The translations under genes and the position numbers were made by a program. Positions 40,474 to 51,380 of a stretch of DNA of 64,000 nt are shown here, piece after piece. The notes below the pieces were generated by a model. That model did no database searches, was not told the DNA's origin, and saw nothing but the letters and a program-made list of their open reading frames with translations. The stretch spans positions 1,426,001 to 1,490,000 of the forward strand of contig NC_072812.1 in NCBI RefSeq assembly GCF_003013715.1. Reading direction: 5' to 3'. The DNA comes from Candidozyma auris. Its lineage: Eukaryota; Ascomycota; Pichiomycetes; Serinales; Metschnikowiaceae. Positions within the stretch are counted from its first letter, which is position 1. The number at the start of each line of letters is the position of its first letter.

Positions 40474-42245
40474 ATCACAAACCACTGCATTTGTTAGCGC
40501 CTTTCTGGGGTTCCTGTCAATTCACAACAATACCCCATTGAGGCCAGAAACTTTATCTGAAAGTGTGGGTGCTTTCGCAGCCTGTGCAGATACGTGCATG
40601 AGGAATCGTGCACTTAGCGTATCCATCAGCCTTCTCTATGACGACTCTCCACGTACACTAGCAATCTCTTGAAATCCATTGAGCACAATTTGTAGCTCCC
40701 AACAAGAAGAAAAAATCACGCAGGTGGCTCGGCCAATTATAAAGACCGTTAGGAGAAGCCTGAGTGTGGACTAGTGCGAACCGCCTCGAGATAGGTAAGC
40801 GCATTACGCACACGTCAATCGAGAGGCGTTGTGGCATGGTAGACATGCAAACAAAAGCACAGGGTGAAATTGTCAAAGAATCTGAAAAATTTGGAGGACC
40901 ACGAAAGCATCAGAATGACAGAATAAGTCTCATCGGTCCGAGTCCACCTTGAAGTCCAAAAAATGCACTATCAGCAAATTCATGTGAAGACGCTTGGCTG
41001 CTAAGTGTCTCAGAACGACTCTCAGCACGGCCACATCGGCCGAGGGAGGACCACGCGGTGAGTCCCAGTAAGTTAGCTGATTCTACACTGAGCGTAAGCG
41101 CAGGCAAGAAACTGCGACTACCGGTTTATTTTGGCCGAACGTGCTACGTCAAAGCGAGACAAAGTCACTACCAACGTCAAAGTGCGCCAGAAAACCGAGT
41201 GCCATAAGAACCCAGCACACTGACATGATTGGTCCCGCCGCAATGCTAGTAGGCAACACACGTTGTAGCCAGTATCTTAACAACAGAGCACACGGGCCCC
41301 CAAATTTGTCTCTACCCAAGGACACCACAACTGGACAGACCAAAAGTTGAGCAACTTAGCGCTATACATCCAACGGGGGGTCCTCGAGTTTCCGAGGGTC
41401 CCACAGGGTTCCATAAGTTCCCAGAGTGGACTCTGTCATTTGTCAGGCTCGCATGATGATTGGCCAGGGCAGGGATGGAGAAACCCCGAGAACAAGTGAG
41501 CTACCAGTGAGTGTCACGGTCAAGCTCGAGTATACTTTCCAGAGGGCAGCGGCGTATTGTGATGCACATCATGCGTCACGCTCATGAGGCCTGTGCAGGG
41601 GTACGACATTTTTTTTTTAACTAGCAAAATACCTCATGCACTTGCATCACACCACACAGAGGTAAGAGGTGAGTCGTGTCACTGGACAGCGAAGTTAATG
41701 AATCCGAGGAAGTTTTGGAAGAGTCAATTAGCTCGTAGTATGGAAACAACTCCTCCTATTTTCCTCGACGTCCCCTCGACAACGTGCGTGGATCTTCGGC
41801 GGGGACTTTGCAAAATGTCGCATTCTTTCATGGTCTCCGAGCCGGCACCCGGGCTATTATCAGTAATCTGACGACACCCTGTATGGTGGCCACAGGCCCA
41901 GACATGCGAGCCAATACCACAAAAATTGGCACCCAGAGTAGATATTCCATTTTTTTCTTATAGGTGACCCTGTCCACATCCTCCTAGATCGTAAGAACCT
42001 GGTCAATTCCTAACACATCCAAGTCCACCTTCATCTTCCGCACCCTTCTTCCCCCAGACATCTTCCAGTTTTGGTCCTGACCTCCTCTGCGGCTGGCGTT
42101 ATCAGTACAGCCCACACCTTTTTACTATCTGAGGCGTCATCCACACTTGGACCTCAACCACACAGAGTTTCCTAAGCGCTTCAAAAAGTCAAGCTCATCA
42201 TCAGGTTCCAGACCTCAAGTTATTTACATCCCAAATCAATCCTCA

Positions 42246-44003
42246 ATGTCCTACCCATCCTTCGGCGTTGACTCGGCGGTGGTGGAGCCTTCTTTCCAGC
42301 AAAACACCCTGCCGCAAGTTCCATCAAACGAGTGGATTCCCCCGCCAGCATCCTTGAGCACAATCGACTACGACGGCTTGGATCTCAATGACGAAATCTT
42401 CTTGAATAATCAAAACCCGCCTCCCATGCGTCCTGAGAATGATGGGCCCTCTCTGCCCGTCACCGTTTCAAACTTGAATTATACATCGTTGCAATCGAAC
42501 TGGAATTCCCCAGAACTATCGTATGCCTCACCTTTCAAAACAGACACAAACTCACATTACTCCCACCGTCGTCGTTTCTCCTCTGCCGTTGAGCAGCTCA
42601 ACAGAATGTCAATTCAGCAGCAGAACTTGCTGGCAAGCTCTGCTAATTCGTACAACTCAACCGCCTCCTATCACAGTGATTTTGGCTCGAGCTCAGGACC
42701 AACTTCAGCCACCGTAGACTCGAACAAGTCGTCTGTCTCGTCCACTAACAAGCTAGAGCTGGCAGACCATTTTGCAAATCCAGGAGCTAAAGAGGAGCGC
42801 ACGGTCAACCCTCGCGAGCTCTTTGGCAGCTCCAACTCAACCAGCTCCATCTCTGCTCCCAGTCGCTACATTTTACCCCTGCTGATGCTGTCTCCATCTC
42901 TCGGTACCATTTTCAAGGGCATGAATACGAATTCTAATGACACTGATCTGCGCGAGACAAGAGGCGATCTCCTCAACAGTTTTGAGACGAGTAACTCTTC
43001 GGTGATGCAATCTCCAGAGGATCCCCAGTCGACAAACTCGGGCTTTGTCATGAACGATGAGTGCGTCAGTGCAATCACCTACTGGCTCAACAATACCGCA
43101 AATGTTATCAATGACAAGGAGAATGGGAAAATGGCTAATCAATTCAATAAGTCCTCCAGGCCCGGCTGGAGAAGGAATAATCTGAGTCATAATATTCCGA
43201 GTCATTTCGACTCGAGCCACTCTTCATTGCAGGCAGCTGTTGGCAGCACCAATTCCATACAAAAAAAGAGGAGGCAAAAGTCATTTAATAATGCGATACC
43301 GGAGATCTTCACTCATGAGTTAGCAGCTAACTCCTCTTTAACTGGCTCGGGTGATAATCCAGCTCTGGAGGTTCCTCGAGACCTTTCCGGATTTTCTGTT
43401 GATTCAAACAACACCATGCCCATGATTAGTCCTCAGGAGCTTGCTCTGTTCACTCAAGGCCTTGAGCTGGTCCCTGGTCTTGGGCAAGACATGGTGCAAG
43501 ATTTCCTGTCCAGTATGACGAAGCAAGAACCCGTTTATCAATACAACAACTACCTGGGTACAGGTCTGCAACAAGACGGCAATCAAGCCAAAATGATTGA
43601 ACCTTCCCGTGGTATTAATGATGAGCATGATGCTTCACTGTCAAGTCTGTCTCTGGCAGCGAAGCTAGGTTCGACTGCTACGAATCGTGCCCCTGGAGCT
43701 GATTCCTCAGAAGAAGAACCAAAGCCCTTCCCATGTCCTGAATGTGACAAGCAGTTCAAACGTCTGGAACATTTAAAACGTCACATTCGATCAGTGCATT
43801 CAAACATTCGTCCCTTCCATTGTAAGTACTGTGATAAGAAGTTTTCACGCTCTGACAATTTGGCACAGCATCTGAAAACACATTTCAAAGTCAACAACAA
43901 TGGAACAACAACGATAGTGTATGGGAACCTCAATCCTCATAGTCGTGGTCGCAAACGGAGCACTTCTATGACAGATGATCCTCGGATGAATGCTGAGGCA
44001 TAA
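42246..44003 (+). CDS. C2H2 zinc-finger factor, Cas5/Msn2-4 type
   Basis: 585 residues from the first ATG (42246). The N-terminal 490 residues are Ser/Asn/Pro-rich and disordered. Two adjacent C2H2 fingers lie near the C-terminus (about 497-552): CPECDKQF... and [17 protein letters not shown], joined by [14 protein letters not shown]. This is the finger pair of Msn2/Msn4, which binds CCCCT, and of Candida Mnl1 and Cas5 (cell-wall damage response). The exact [12 protein letters not shown] context leans to Cas5, but I am not certain. Codon 507 is CTG; as Ser it restores the RSEHLKRH helix. The frame is open for 55 more codons upstream but has only a TTG. Confidence 0.88.
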   Translation: MSYPSFGVDSAVVEPSFQQNTLPQVPSNEWIPPPASLSTIDYDGLDLNDEIFLNNQNPPPMRPENDGPSLPVTVSNLNYTSLQSNWNSPELSYASPFKTDTNSHYSHRRRFSSAVEQLNRMSIQQQNLLASSANSYNSTASYHSDFGSSSGPTSATVDSNKSSVSSTNKLELADHFANPGAKEERTVNPRELFGSSNSTSSISAPSRYILPLLMLSPSLGTIFKGMNTNSNDTDLRETRGDLLNSFETSNSSVMQSPEDPQSTNSGFVMNDECVSAITYWLNNTANVINDKENGKMANQFNKSSRPGWRRNNLSHNIPSHFDSSHSSLQAAVGSTNSIQKKRRQKSFNNAIPEIFTHELAANSSLTGSGDNPALEVPRDLSGFSVDSNNTMPMISPQELALFTQGLELVPGLGQDMVQDFLSSMTKQEPVYQYNNYLGTGLQQDGNQAKMIEPSRGINDEHDASLSSLSLAAKLGSTATNRAPGADSSEEEPKPFPCPECDKQFKRLEHLKRHIRSVHSNIRPFHCKYCDKKFSRSDNLAQHLKTHFKVNNNGTTTIVYGNLNPHSRGRKRSTSMTDDPRMNAEA

Positions 44004-44167
44004 CTCGGCGATCACCTACTTTGATGAACTTTTAAGGTCTGGGTCTTTTTTTTTATTTTACGTGTTGTGAAGGATGATTACAACTATGGATTCATTTATT
44101 ATAGTTTTGGAATTGGAATATGGATAGATGCATAGGTGCTGTAGACACAATTCTCTAAAGTTCTCAT

Positions 44168-44572
44168 CTAGAATTGACCTCGTATCCTTCGAGCAAGCTG
44201 TATATCCTTTTGCATGATCGTGACACGTTTAGCATGAATAGCACATAGATTTGTATCCTCCAATAAGTGCACTAAGTATGCCTCACATGCTTCTTGTAGA
44301 GCTAAAACCGCATTGGACTGCCACCTGATACCGTAGTTTGCACCAATGTAATGATCCGCTATTTCTTTGACAAGTCTAGCAAAAGGTAGCTTCCGTATGA
44401 GTAAATCTGTGTTTTTTTGGTATTGACGTATTTCTCTTAACGCTAAAGTTCCTGGTCTGTATCGCCTGCGCTTAGGAGCGGACCCTCCCACAGGGTCCCC
44501 GGGAAGGTTGCCATACCGTTCAGTACTCGACCCTAGCGTTGTCCTTGTTGTGGCGATTGTTTTACGAGCCAT
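44168..44572 (-). CDS. CSE4: Centromeric histone H3 (CENP-A/Cse4)
   Basis: Replaces H3 in centromeric nucleosomes and seeds the kinetochore. 134 residues from the ATG at 44572, beginning [11 protein letters not shown] like H3 N-tails. The histone fold starts after [18 protein letters not shown]. The loop-1/alpha-2 region has the CENP-A insert and sequence ([24 protein letters not shown]), and the core ends in [20 protein letters not shown] sequence. True H3 would read differently at loop 1 and end GERA. The N-tail is only about 45 residues, far shorter than in baker's yeast (229 residues in total) or C. albicans. A TTG 13 codons upstream in frame is not a likely start. Confidence 0.95.
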   Translation of the reverse strand: MARKTIATTRTTLGSSTERYGNLPGDPVGGSAPKRRRYRPGTLALREIRQYQKNTDLLIRKLPFARLVKEIADHYIGANYGIRWQSNAVLALQEACEAYLVHLLEDTNLCAIHAKRVTIMQKDIQLARRIRGQF

Positions 44573-45108
44573 ACTGAATGTGTTCTTCGATGTGTACCGA
44601 GAGTTCTTCAACTGATTTTCCTGATTGAGGTTAAATTACTCGCATATCTGCAGAACCAGCATTTTGTTTACGCGATAGCTTTCGAATTGTGGATTTTCGT
44701 GATTAAAAGTAAGGATGAAGAATATGAGAACGTAAATGTATACTGGAAGCCAGCATATGTAATGATCTGAGATTGAAGCTGCAAAGTCATCGGATACACC
44801 TAAAGTGCCCACCTCTTCATCGATCTTCATTTGATTAATCGCGAGACCTTTTGCATCGGAATTACAAACTTTCTACACAATAAATAGTCTGAGATGACAT
44901 TCGAATTGAGTATTTGAACAACAGTACTTTGGACCACTACAGTGAGCATATTTACACATTTGGTATAGGTCATTATATACACTGAATGAAATTGTCTGAG
45001 TTTGACTAAGTTCTGCAAGCCCACCAAACCTAATACTCACAAACAACATCACAAAAAATATCACAAGCAATATCAACATCGATGGAAGAGATGATTCAAT
45101 CACCATCC
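44573..45108. other. 536 bp intergenic, promoter of CSE4
   Basis: Contains ACGCGA at 44670-44675, 98 bp upstream of CSE4, close to the MBF site ACGCGT. Short minus-strand frames exist (44636-44830, 44873-45112), the latter starting ATGA-overlapped with the AIM11 stop and opening with a hydrophobic helix, but I see no family match. Sequence is AT-rich. Confidence 0.4.
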
Positions 45109-45624
45109 TCATTGCTTCCTTGCTTCGTCATCAAAATTGGGCTCGAATTTGCCCTCCAATATATCGTTTAAGCCATCTTGTATGGTTGCTGATTCTTCGT
45201 CAACCGGAGTCTTAGCCAACTCCATTTGACGCCTCACGCCACCAAGTGCTGACTTCATTCTCCAGCCAAACTCTTCAAATGAGGAAACATCCATGATCCA
45301 GCATGTGCCAAAGATTAACATCGAAGACACAGAAGCGCATAACATAGTACCAGTTCCAACCGCAACAGTGGCATCCTGGGTAAAGTTATAGCTGAGAGGA
45401 GGCAGATGATTTCCCTGAAATAACGTTGGAACATATTGTCTTGTAATGGTCGACTTGTAAGCAAACCTAGAGGTGAAGATAGTAGCTGCTGCTGCAGTCA
45501 TAAATAGCACCATCTGCTTCTTTCTGCGCTGAATGTATTCCGGTGAGGAGTCCGCAAGTTTAAAATTCATACTTCGAAGAGTGTCACGAAGCTTTGAGGG
45601 AGCTTCATCTTGCGGGGAAGTCAT
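45109..45624 (-). CDS. AIM11: Aim11-family mitochondrial membrane protein
   Basis: 171 residues from the ATG at 45624. Aim11 is a small conserved fungal protein with two membrane helices whose loss alters mitochondrial inheritance; its molecular role is unknown. Hallmarks visible here: RRKKQMVLFMTAAAATIFTSRFAY (first helix), the YVPTLFQGNHLPPLSYNF loop, the second helix with SSMLIFGTCWIMDVSSFEEFGW, and a C-terminal acidic tail. The baker's yeast gene is split by an intron; here one continuous frame covers the whole protein. A TTG 11 codons upstream is in frame but not needed. Confidence 0.88.
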   Translation of the reverse strand: MTSPQDEAPSKLRDTLRSMNFKLADSSPEYIQRRKKQMVLFMTAAAATIFTSRFAYKSTITRQYVPTLFQGNHLPPLSYNFTQDATVAVGTGTMLCASVSSMLIFGTCWIMDVSSFEEFGWRMKSALGGVRRQMELAKTPVDEESATIQDGLNDILEGKFEPNFDDEARKQ

Positions 45625-45851
45625 AGCAGCTATGGATGGTCGAGGAGAGATTTTCAAACTACTGATTTATTCGCACAATTTGCATACACTTGGTCGCGTA
45701 CAAAATGAGTGAGTACTAATACAATGGTTTTTATAAAACAACATAGTGGTGTTACTCGAGACTTGAGCTTTCAGCTAAGTCATTAATACACCATTGATGA
45801 CAGGAATAGAATTATAAAAATTTGTGATTGGGGGATATGGGTCTCTCGAGC

Positions 45852-48131
45852 TTAAATCTCCTCTTTGAAAACACCACCCTTCTTGTGCCCATCTTTGATG
45901 GAAAGATCATCCTCGAAGTTGCTCACATCCGATGATCTCTCAGCATTTTCGGTAGTGGGCTTATTGGCCTTCTTCTCCACAGATTTCAGAGCAGGAACTT
46001 CACTTTTGGGTTCATTTCTGAAAGACAGAGCGAAGCTTGACAATCTCGACCGGAGACTCTTACGCTTAGGAGTTGATGACGTACTTGCAGTCTTGGTTAG
46101 TTTACTCTCGTCCTCCTTAGCAACTTTAGGAGCGCTTTTAGGGGCGGATGCTGCTTCCTTTGGAGCTGAAATTTTATCGCTCTCTAACTTGCCAGCATCT
46201 TCAGTGGCCTTCTTTGAACTAGGTTTAACGACCTCCTTCTTTTCAACAGGCTCATAATCAAAAAGCGATCCAACATCACGAAGTTTCTTCTCATCGACCT
46301 CTTGACGCAAGTGCTCGGGCAACTCCTTGTTTATATTGTGCTCGTCCTTCACACGTTCATCAAGATGCTTCAAGATTTCTCTCTTGTGCTCGTCTCTGGA
46401 AATGGTGTGTTGTTCCTTTTGCTTCTCCAATTCCTTGATACGTGCATCCAAATCCTCATGGGCCTCTTTGTGGTGCTTCAAGTCGGACTCGTGTGTATTG
46501 GTAAGCTCTTCAACCTCCTTGTCAGCAGCCTCACGCTTCTGAGTTGCATCGGCTAATTCTGCTGTGTAGTGTTCGTGGTTCTTTTCAGTCTCTTCCAATT
46601 GAGCTTCCAATTCGGCAATCTTGGTCTCGTACTCCTCCTTCTGCTTCTCAGCAGCTTCCACTTCTTCGGCCAATTTGTCCTTTTCGTCAGTCAACTCTTT
46701 TAATTTCCCGTTCTCCTCTGCTAATTCGTCAAGGAGAGGTTTGATCTCTTCGTCTCTTTCTGATTGCATGTTGTCCAACTCTTCCTTACGCTCATTCTTG
46801 AAGCCTGTCTCCTCTTCCTCAATTTCATCTTCATTTTGTTTCTTCTGTTGCAACAAATCGTCTTTCTCTGATGCATATTTGGCTTCCAAATCTTTCAATT
46901 CCTGGGTCTTTACTTCCACTTCCTCGTGTCTCTTCTTCTGGTGCTCAGTGTATAAGTCATCCTCCTCGCGCTTCCTCTTTTCGTTAGCAGTGATTCTATC
47001 CTGATGCTCCTTCTGTTGTTCTTCTTTCTCTCTCTGCTTTCTAGCAGCTTCTTCCATCTTGAAGTTCTTGTGAGCAGCACGTGCTTCTTCACGCTTCTTG
47101 GCAGCGGCAACATCATGGTCTCTTTGAGCAGCCGCCTTCTTATCAATGTCCAGAAGAACAGGGCCTACAATCAAAGCAGCCATCTTGTCGATCTCGCTGT
47201 AAGGAAGCTGCAAGCCTCCACCGAGGTCAATGAGGCCAGCCTTACTCTGCTTGATTCGCTCCTCACTGTTCTTGTGGGCAGCAACCAAGGCCTTAGAGTA
47301 AAGCTGAGCCTGGGCTCTCAAATCGGCGTGGCCAATTGCCTGGAGGGACGTCAATCTCTCAGAAGCCTTCTTGCTTGCAGCGGCCAACAATGTTGCGTCT
47401 ACCACATCGACAGCGTTAAAGCCTTTTGTTCTCTTTTGCGAGGAGACAGCATTGGTGTAGTTACCACCGTGTTTCATCTTAAGGGCGGCCGCGGCAGAAG
47501 AAGCAGCCTCATACTCCTCCTCTTCGTTCAAGTATTCAGCTGGGGGAGACTTCACGCCATGACGATAGTCAGGATCAGGGTTGAAACGAGAGTTCAATGT
47601 CTTCGAAGAGCTCTGGTCAGCCAATTGAGAAATCTTTCCAATGTTAAGAGTAGAAGCAGGGGTAGTCCTAGGGGTAGAAGCCAATCCGTGCTTCGACACC
47701 AGCTTTTCTGGGGTAATTCTCGAAGTGATAGAGTATGTGGAATTGCTGGTAGCACGTTTAAACACATTTCCCTTGTCATACGAGTCAGGGATGCCCAATT
47801 CAGTCTTGCCTCCTGTTGGCTGGTCGGAAATCTTAGCATGGGCGGCAGCAGCATCAGCATCAGCGTCAGTGTGGCTTCTTTGCCATGAAGAGATGGACTG
47901 GGTTCTAGCAGCCAATGCTGCTGTCTGGGCTTCAGGAGCTGCCTGTAAACGTTCGTAGGAAGGCTTCACCGTCAAGTCAGCAGATGCTGCCAATAAGGCA
48001 GCGGAGTCTGAGGCGGACGAGCTGACGCCCACCGAAGGGACACCAGGGGAAGTGAACTGACCCAGTCTCAATTTCCGCTGGTAAATGGCCTGTTGGGACA
48101 ATGGTCTGTCATTGGTTTGATAGGCGGACAT
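45852..48131 (-). CDS. EIS1: Eisosome protein Eis1
   Basis: 759 residues (baker's yeast 843). Eis1 is a peripheral component of eisosomes, the plasma-membrane furrows organised by Pil1/Lsp1. The N-terminal start resembles the family (RPLSQQAIYQRKLRLGQFTSP, like the SREALYKAKLKYGVYQSP of the yeast protein in pattern), followed by an Ala/Ser-rich stretch. GGGLQLPYSEIDKMAALIVGPVL (about 305-330) is the conserved landmark. A very long Lys/Glu coiled coil runs from about 330 to 615. The C-terminal 130 residues are Lys/Ser-rich and disordered. A minus-strand TATATATT lies about 235 bp upstream. Confidence 0.88.
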   Translation of the reverse strand: MSAYQTNDRPLSQQAIYQRKLRLGQFTSPGVPSVGVSSSASDSAALLAASADLTVKPSYERLQAAPEAQTAALAARTQSISSWQRSHTDADADAAAAHAKISDQPTGGKTELGIPDSYDKGNVFKRATSNSTYSITSRITPEKLVSKHGLASTPRTTPASTLNIGKISQLADQSSSKTLNSRFNPDPDYRHGVKSPPAEYLNEEEEYEAASSAAAALKMKHGGNYTNAVSSQKRTKGFNAVDVVDATLLAAASKKASERLTSLQAIGHADLRAQAQLYSKALVAAHKNSEERIKQSKAGLIDLGGGLQLPYSEIDKMAALIVGPVLLDIDKKAAAQRDHDVAAAKKREEARAAHKNFKMEEAARKQREKEEQQKEHQDRITANEKRKREEDDLYTEHQKKRHEEVEVKTQELKDLEAKYASEKDDLLQQKKQNEDEIEEEETGFKNERKEELDNMQSERDEEIKPLLDELAEENGKLKELTDEKDKLAEEVEAAEKQKEEYETKIAELEAQLEETEKNHEHYTAELADATQKREAADKEVEELTNTHESDLKHHKEAHEDLDARIKELEKQKEQHTISRDEHKREILKHLDERVKDEHNINKELPEHLRQEVDEKKLRDVGSLFDYEPVEKKEVVKPSSKKATEDAGKLESDKISAPKEAASAPKSAPKVAKEDESKLTKTASTSSTPKRKSLRSRLSSFALSFRNEPKSEVPALKSVEKKANKPTTENAERSSDVSNFEDDLSIKDGHKKGGVFKEEI

Positions 48132-50047
48132 TCCTTAAGCTGTTGAAAAGAAAAGTGTTGATGGCTGTTGTGGGTGAGATTTTCCGTGTGATTATGAGGA
48201 GAGCAATTGAGAAAAAGAGCAAACAGCAGGCAGTACGTCTCCCACAATGAGGCCGTAACAGTACTCAACGAAGAGTTGAAAGAACCGCTGAAAAGAAGAT
48301 AGAAAAAAAAATATTGAGAGAAGACTACAAGAACAGTAATCAGGACCAATTCGAGACTTCTCCGCCAATATATATTTCCAGAAGAAAGTTTATGGTACCC
48401 AGCTTGTTTCCATGAGAGGGTGAGCGCTCACGAATTAGGAAACCGAAGGCTGTTTTAGTGTGGGAGTGCACACACCCCGGGCGGCTGCCTTTACCACTGT
48501 TTCCATGACGCACTTTTACTTCTTCTATACTGGTCAGACCCCCAGCCAATTACGTAGCGTTGCAGGAGTCGCTCCTGTGAGTGAACAATGGGTTGCTGAT
48601 TTGAGTGGGAGGAAGAGTTATAGAACCAAAGGTGGTGCGAGTTTTTGAGAGGATGTAGACGCTGAAGGACAAGTAAAAAATTGATTCATCTCATTATCTT
48701 GAGGTTTTCCGGTTGAATTTGTGTAAATGGTAGCTGGAGCGAGTGGAGTCGAAGTAGGCTGCGAAAAGGGCGCCATATTGCTGCTTTTGCCTAGCGGAGA
48801 GAATCGACTAGGAAGGGCTGGTTGTGAGAGAAAAGAAGTGCCCTCAAGAGGCCTACGTGATCTACTAGCTAGCGAGAGAACTCATGGAACCTGAGACGCC
48901 GCTGCTATCCATCAGAAATTCGACATTTCAGCTGCTGCTTTCGCCACATAGAATACCAGATCATTCATTCCTAGTGGGCTATGACCAGTTTTCCTGATAC
49001 CTCCCGCTCCGGATTTGTTCTTGCAAAAAACTCCTGTGCAACTACTGTTCCACGCCTCTTATAAGTGCGGACTACCTGAGACAGTTTACTACAAGGATGA
49101 CTGTGGCCTCAATAAAGTAGTGTGCAAGCCAACTGTCACTTGTGCCACACATCAATGACATCGAAATCGGAAAGCCAGCATGCGATTCGTTCTCTTGGGC
49201 CTATCTCTCACTGGCTTATCTCGTACCCACGTTGAAGGCTTATGCATTCCGCGCTAGTCTTCGGTAAGAGTAGATTACAAAGTTCAGGGAGCGTCAGAGT
49301 ACTAAACAATCATCTACATTTGAATATCAACGAGGGCTATCTTCAGCTTGTGAAATGTGCTTCGATTGTCTCCCTCTAGTATCGCTTCAACGCATCTGTC
49401 TGTCATGTCTTGTGAGTTGCCGGTTAGGCCGACTCGCGTTAGCCAAAGACTCCACTCTATTCACAATCAATCACAGCCAATGGCCTTGAGCGAATGCCCC
49501 TGAACCATCGCAGTTATCGATTTCTCGTCTACGCCCCTTGACAAACATTTCTGTTTAGCAATTGACCTTTGTCATTATTCATTGTAGATCAGGGCTTTGA
49601 CTCGCCATTCTGTCAGCATCTGCTATTATCGCTGGCTCCGAGCCGCATGATGGCGCACCTAATACTACCTTGATTGGGCATTATTGCAAACATTGCAACA
49701 GGGGCCCTTCACATGTACCGCCTATTGCCTCGTGACCCATTGGCACAGACACTAGTATTGTATGGATCGTCAGCCCATAGCATACGTCTACTGATGCAAG
49801 CTCTTGCTCCAGGGGGTTTCTTTGTCGATACTCACTGACTTTGATCGAACATTCCGCATTCTCCAAGCAGATTGTGCAGCTTTTAGCTTTGTACCAAAAA
49901 ACACGCCTAAGCCCAGATTGGCGTATTTCGCTCCCCTCAAAAACTTTTCCAACCCCCTTCGTTCAAAATTTTATATAGACTCGATCATCTCCCTCTGATC
50001 TTACCTAGGAATTGTCCTTTCATTATCGCCTTCCACCATATGCGCCT
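48132..50047. promoter_or_regulatory. 1.9 kb divergent intergenic, EIS1 / unknown membrane protein
   Basis: No frame that I can support as coding and no RNA gene recognised. Near EIS1 it has a minus-strand TATATATT (48366-48373). Near the right gene it has TTTTATATAGAC about 75 bp before the ATG. CCAAT occurs near 49480. Long for a shared yeast promoter. Confidence 0.45.
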
Positions 50048-51298
50048 ATGGCAACTGTCGTTAAGAAGAAAGCGGTGTACGTTCGGGGGCCAAATGGCAT
50101 CTACCGGAAGAAGAGCTACGATGCGCCTTCCATCATATCCAATGATTCAGAGTTGACCAGACGGAAAGATGAAGTGGACTCCGCTTTGAATGACTTGATG
50201 GTTTGTGGTTTCCAAGTCCAGGAGAACCCGCTCCCGACTACCAAAAGGGCTAATATGAAAACAAAGCGAGCCTCCCCAACATCTAGCCTTGACTCAACTC
50301 ACACAGCAGAGCAACCTTTTCGAAAGCCTTCTTCTCCTCGAATCTCATTCAAGGGACCTTTTGCGGAAAATTCCCCCAAACTTTCAACGTCCATAATGGA
50401 GAGAATCAACCTGTTCAGTGGGGGCTTCACGCCTCTGTCAGCCGCTAATTTTGCAATTCCATATGTCTTGGGAGTGCTAACAGCGGTGCTTATTCAACAA
50501 AAATGGGACGCCTTGGCCCAGTATGCTAAAATGTTAACCTATTTGCTTTTCGTGGGGGTGTTCTGGGCCGTCTTGGCCACTGCTGCATTCTGGTACGCTG
50601 GTATTCTTACTATTCCTAGCTGGGAATGTGTCAGAGACACTCTACGAAATGTCTTCTGGCGTGCTAACATGCTTTCGTCTCCTGAAAAACCGGTCAATTA
50701 TCACCTTGATCACAGAGACAGAAGGACAGACAGTATTGATACCGATACGGGGTCAGTTCTTCTGTCTGATGCAGACTCTGAAATCGAGCCCAAGTCCAAA
50801 ATGAGAACGGAGTCGGAACCTCATCTTGTACGAGAGCCATCCCCTCAAAGGCTAATTAATGTTCGTCCTTTTGTTCCTCCTAGGAGAGATAGTGCTGACT
50901 CCAAATTGAGTCAAGTCCCGCAGCCGCTATTAAATCGATTTCATACAGATGGCGTATCCACCGCCAAGAAGAGCCGATTCCGTCTACAACTGCCAGAAAG
51001 AGAGCGCCCGAAGGATCCGAGGCGGCACTCATCTGCTTCCTTGGAACTCACTTCAAAAGATTTGCATAAGCCCCTACCAGCCTTGCGTAAGGCTCCTTTC
51101 GTATCAGGTGATTCCGAGTCTCTGGATTTGCCTTTAGTTCATGAGGTTAAGCTTAAGAGTAGGTTTGATGAACAGTTAGAAGCATTGCACAAAAACGGAG
51201 AAGGTATAGGGAGACTGGACACAATGCTCAGCAAGAACTCTATGCTTGGTACGAGAGCAAACAAAAGGACATTTTTGTCTAATGTTGATGAAGCTTAA
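50048..51298 (+). CDS. Unknown protein with a two-helix membrane hairpin, 416 aa
   Basis: I do not recognise a family. From the ATG at 50048 it begins MATVVKKKAVYVRGPNGIYRKKSYD, a basic conserved-looking head. A Ser/Thr/Pro/Lys-rich stretch follows. Two hydrophobic helices lie at about 133-152 and 164-190 (PYVLGVLTAVLIQQ and LLFVGVFWAVLATAAFWYAGILTI) with a short polar turn. After them come about 220 polar residues with RRDS, RRHSS and SPQR phospho-type sites, ending in a Lys/Asn tail. The layout suggests both tails on one side of an ER or nuclear membrane. An earlier in-frame TTG at 50012 is not a likely start. It converges with ARP9. Confidence 0.8.
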   Translation: MATVVKKKAVYVRGPNGIYRKKSYDAPSIISNDSELTRRKDEVDSALNDLMVCGFQVQENPLPTTKRANMKTKRASPTSSLDSTHTAEQPFRKPSSPRISFKGPFAENSPKLSTSIMERINLFSGGFTPLSAANFAIPYVLGVLTAVLIQQKWDALAQYAKMLTYLLFVGVFWAVLATAAFWYAGILTIPSWECVRDTLRNVFWRANMLSSPEKPVNYHLDHRDRRTDSIDTDTGSVLLSDADSEIEPKSKMRTESEPHLVREPSPQRLINVRPFVPPRRDSADSKLSQVPQPLLNRFHTDGVSTAKKSRFRLQLPERERPKDPRRHSSASLELTSKDLHKPLPALRKAPFVSGDSESLDLPLVHEVKLKSRFDEQLEALHKNGEGIGRLDTMLSKNSMLGTRANKRTFLSNVDEA

Positions 51299-51380
51299 AT
51301 TTTAGATTTAATGTTAATGATACAGGTTTAGGAAGTCTAAACGAAAGTAGGTTTACATCAGTCGATTTTGGGTATAGGGT

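Larger units (their letters stand above)
40025..42245. promoter_or_regulatory. 2.2 kb upstream region of the zinc-finger factor
   Basis: No supported gene. It contains a perfect 7-bp hairpin (40389-40411), a perfect CRE octamer TGACGTCA (40466-40473), two CCGAGG motifs (41040-41045, 41392-41397), several ATGCA/TGCAT copies, and a G-rich stretch around 41374-41410. Long promoters of this sort mark integrating regulators in Candida species. Confidence 0.5.

Noticed and set aside
42081..42245. Upstream in-frame extension (or second exon) of the zinc-finger factor
   Set aside because: Open frame with only TTG and no clear TACTAAC branch point found; 42246 is the first ATG.
44873..45112. 79-codon minus-strand frame overlapping the AIM11 stop by ATGA
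   Set aside because: Opens with a hydrophobic stretch but ends in a Cys-rich, family-free tail; AT-rich sequence explains the helix. Eukaryotic genes are not expected to be coupled this way.
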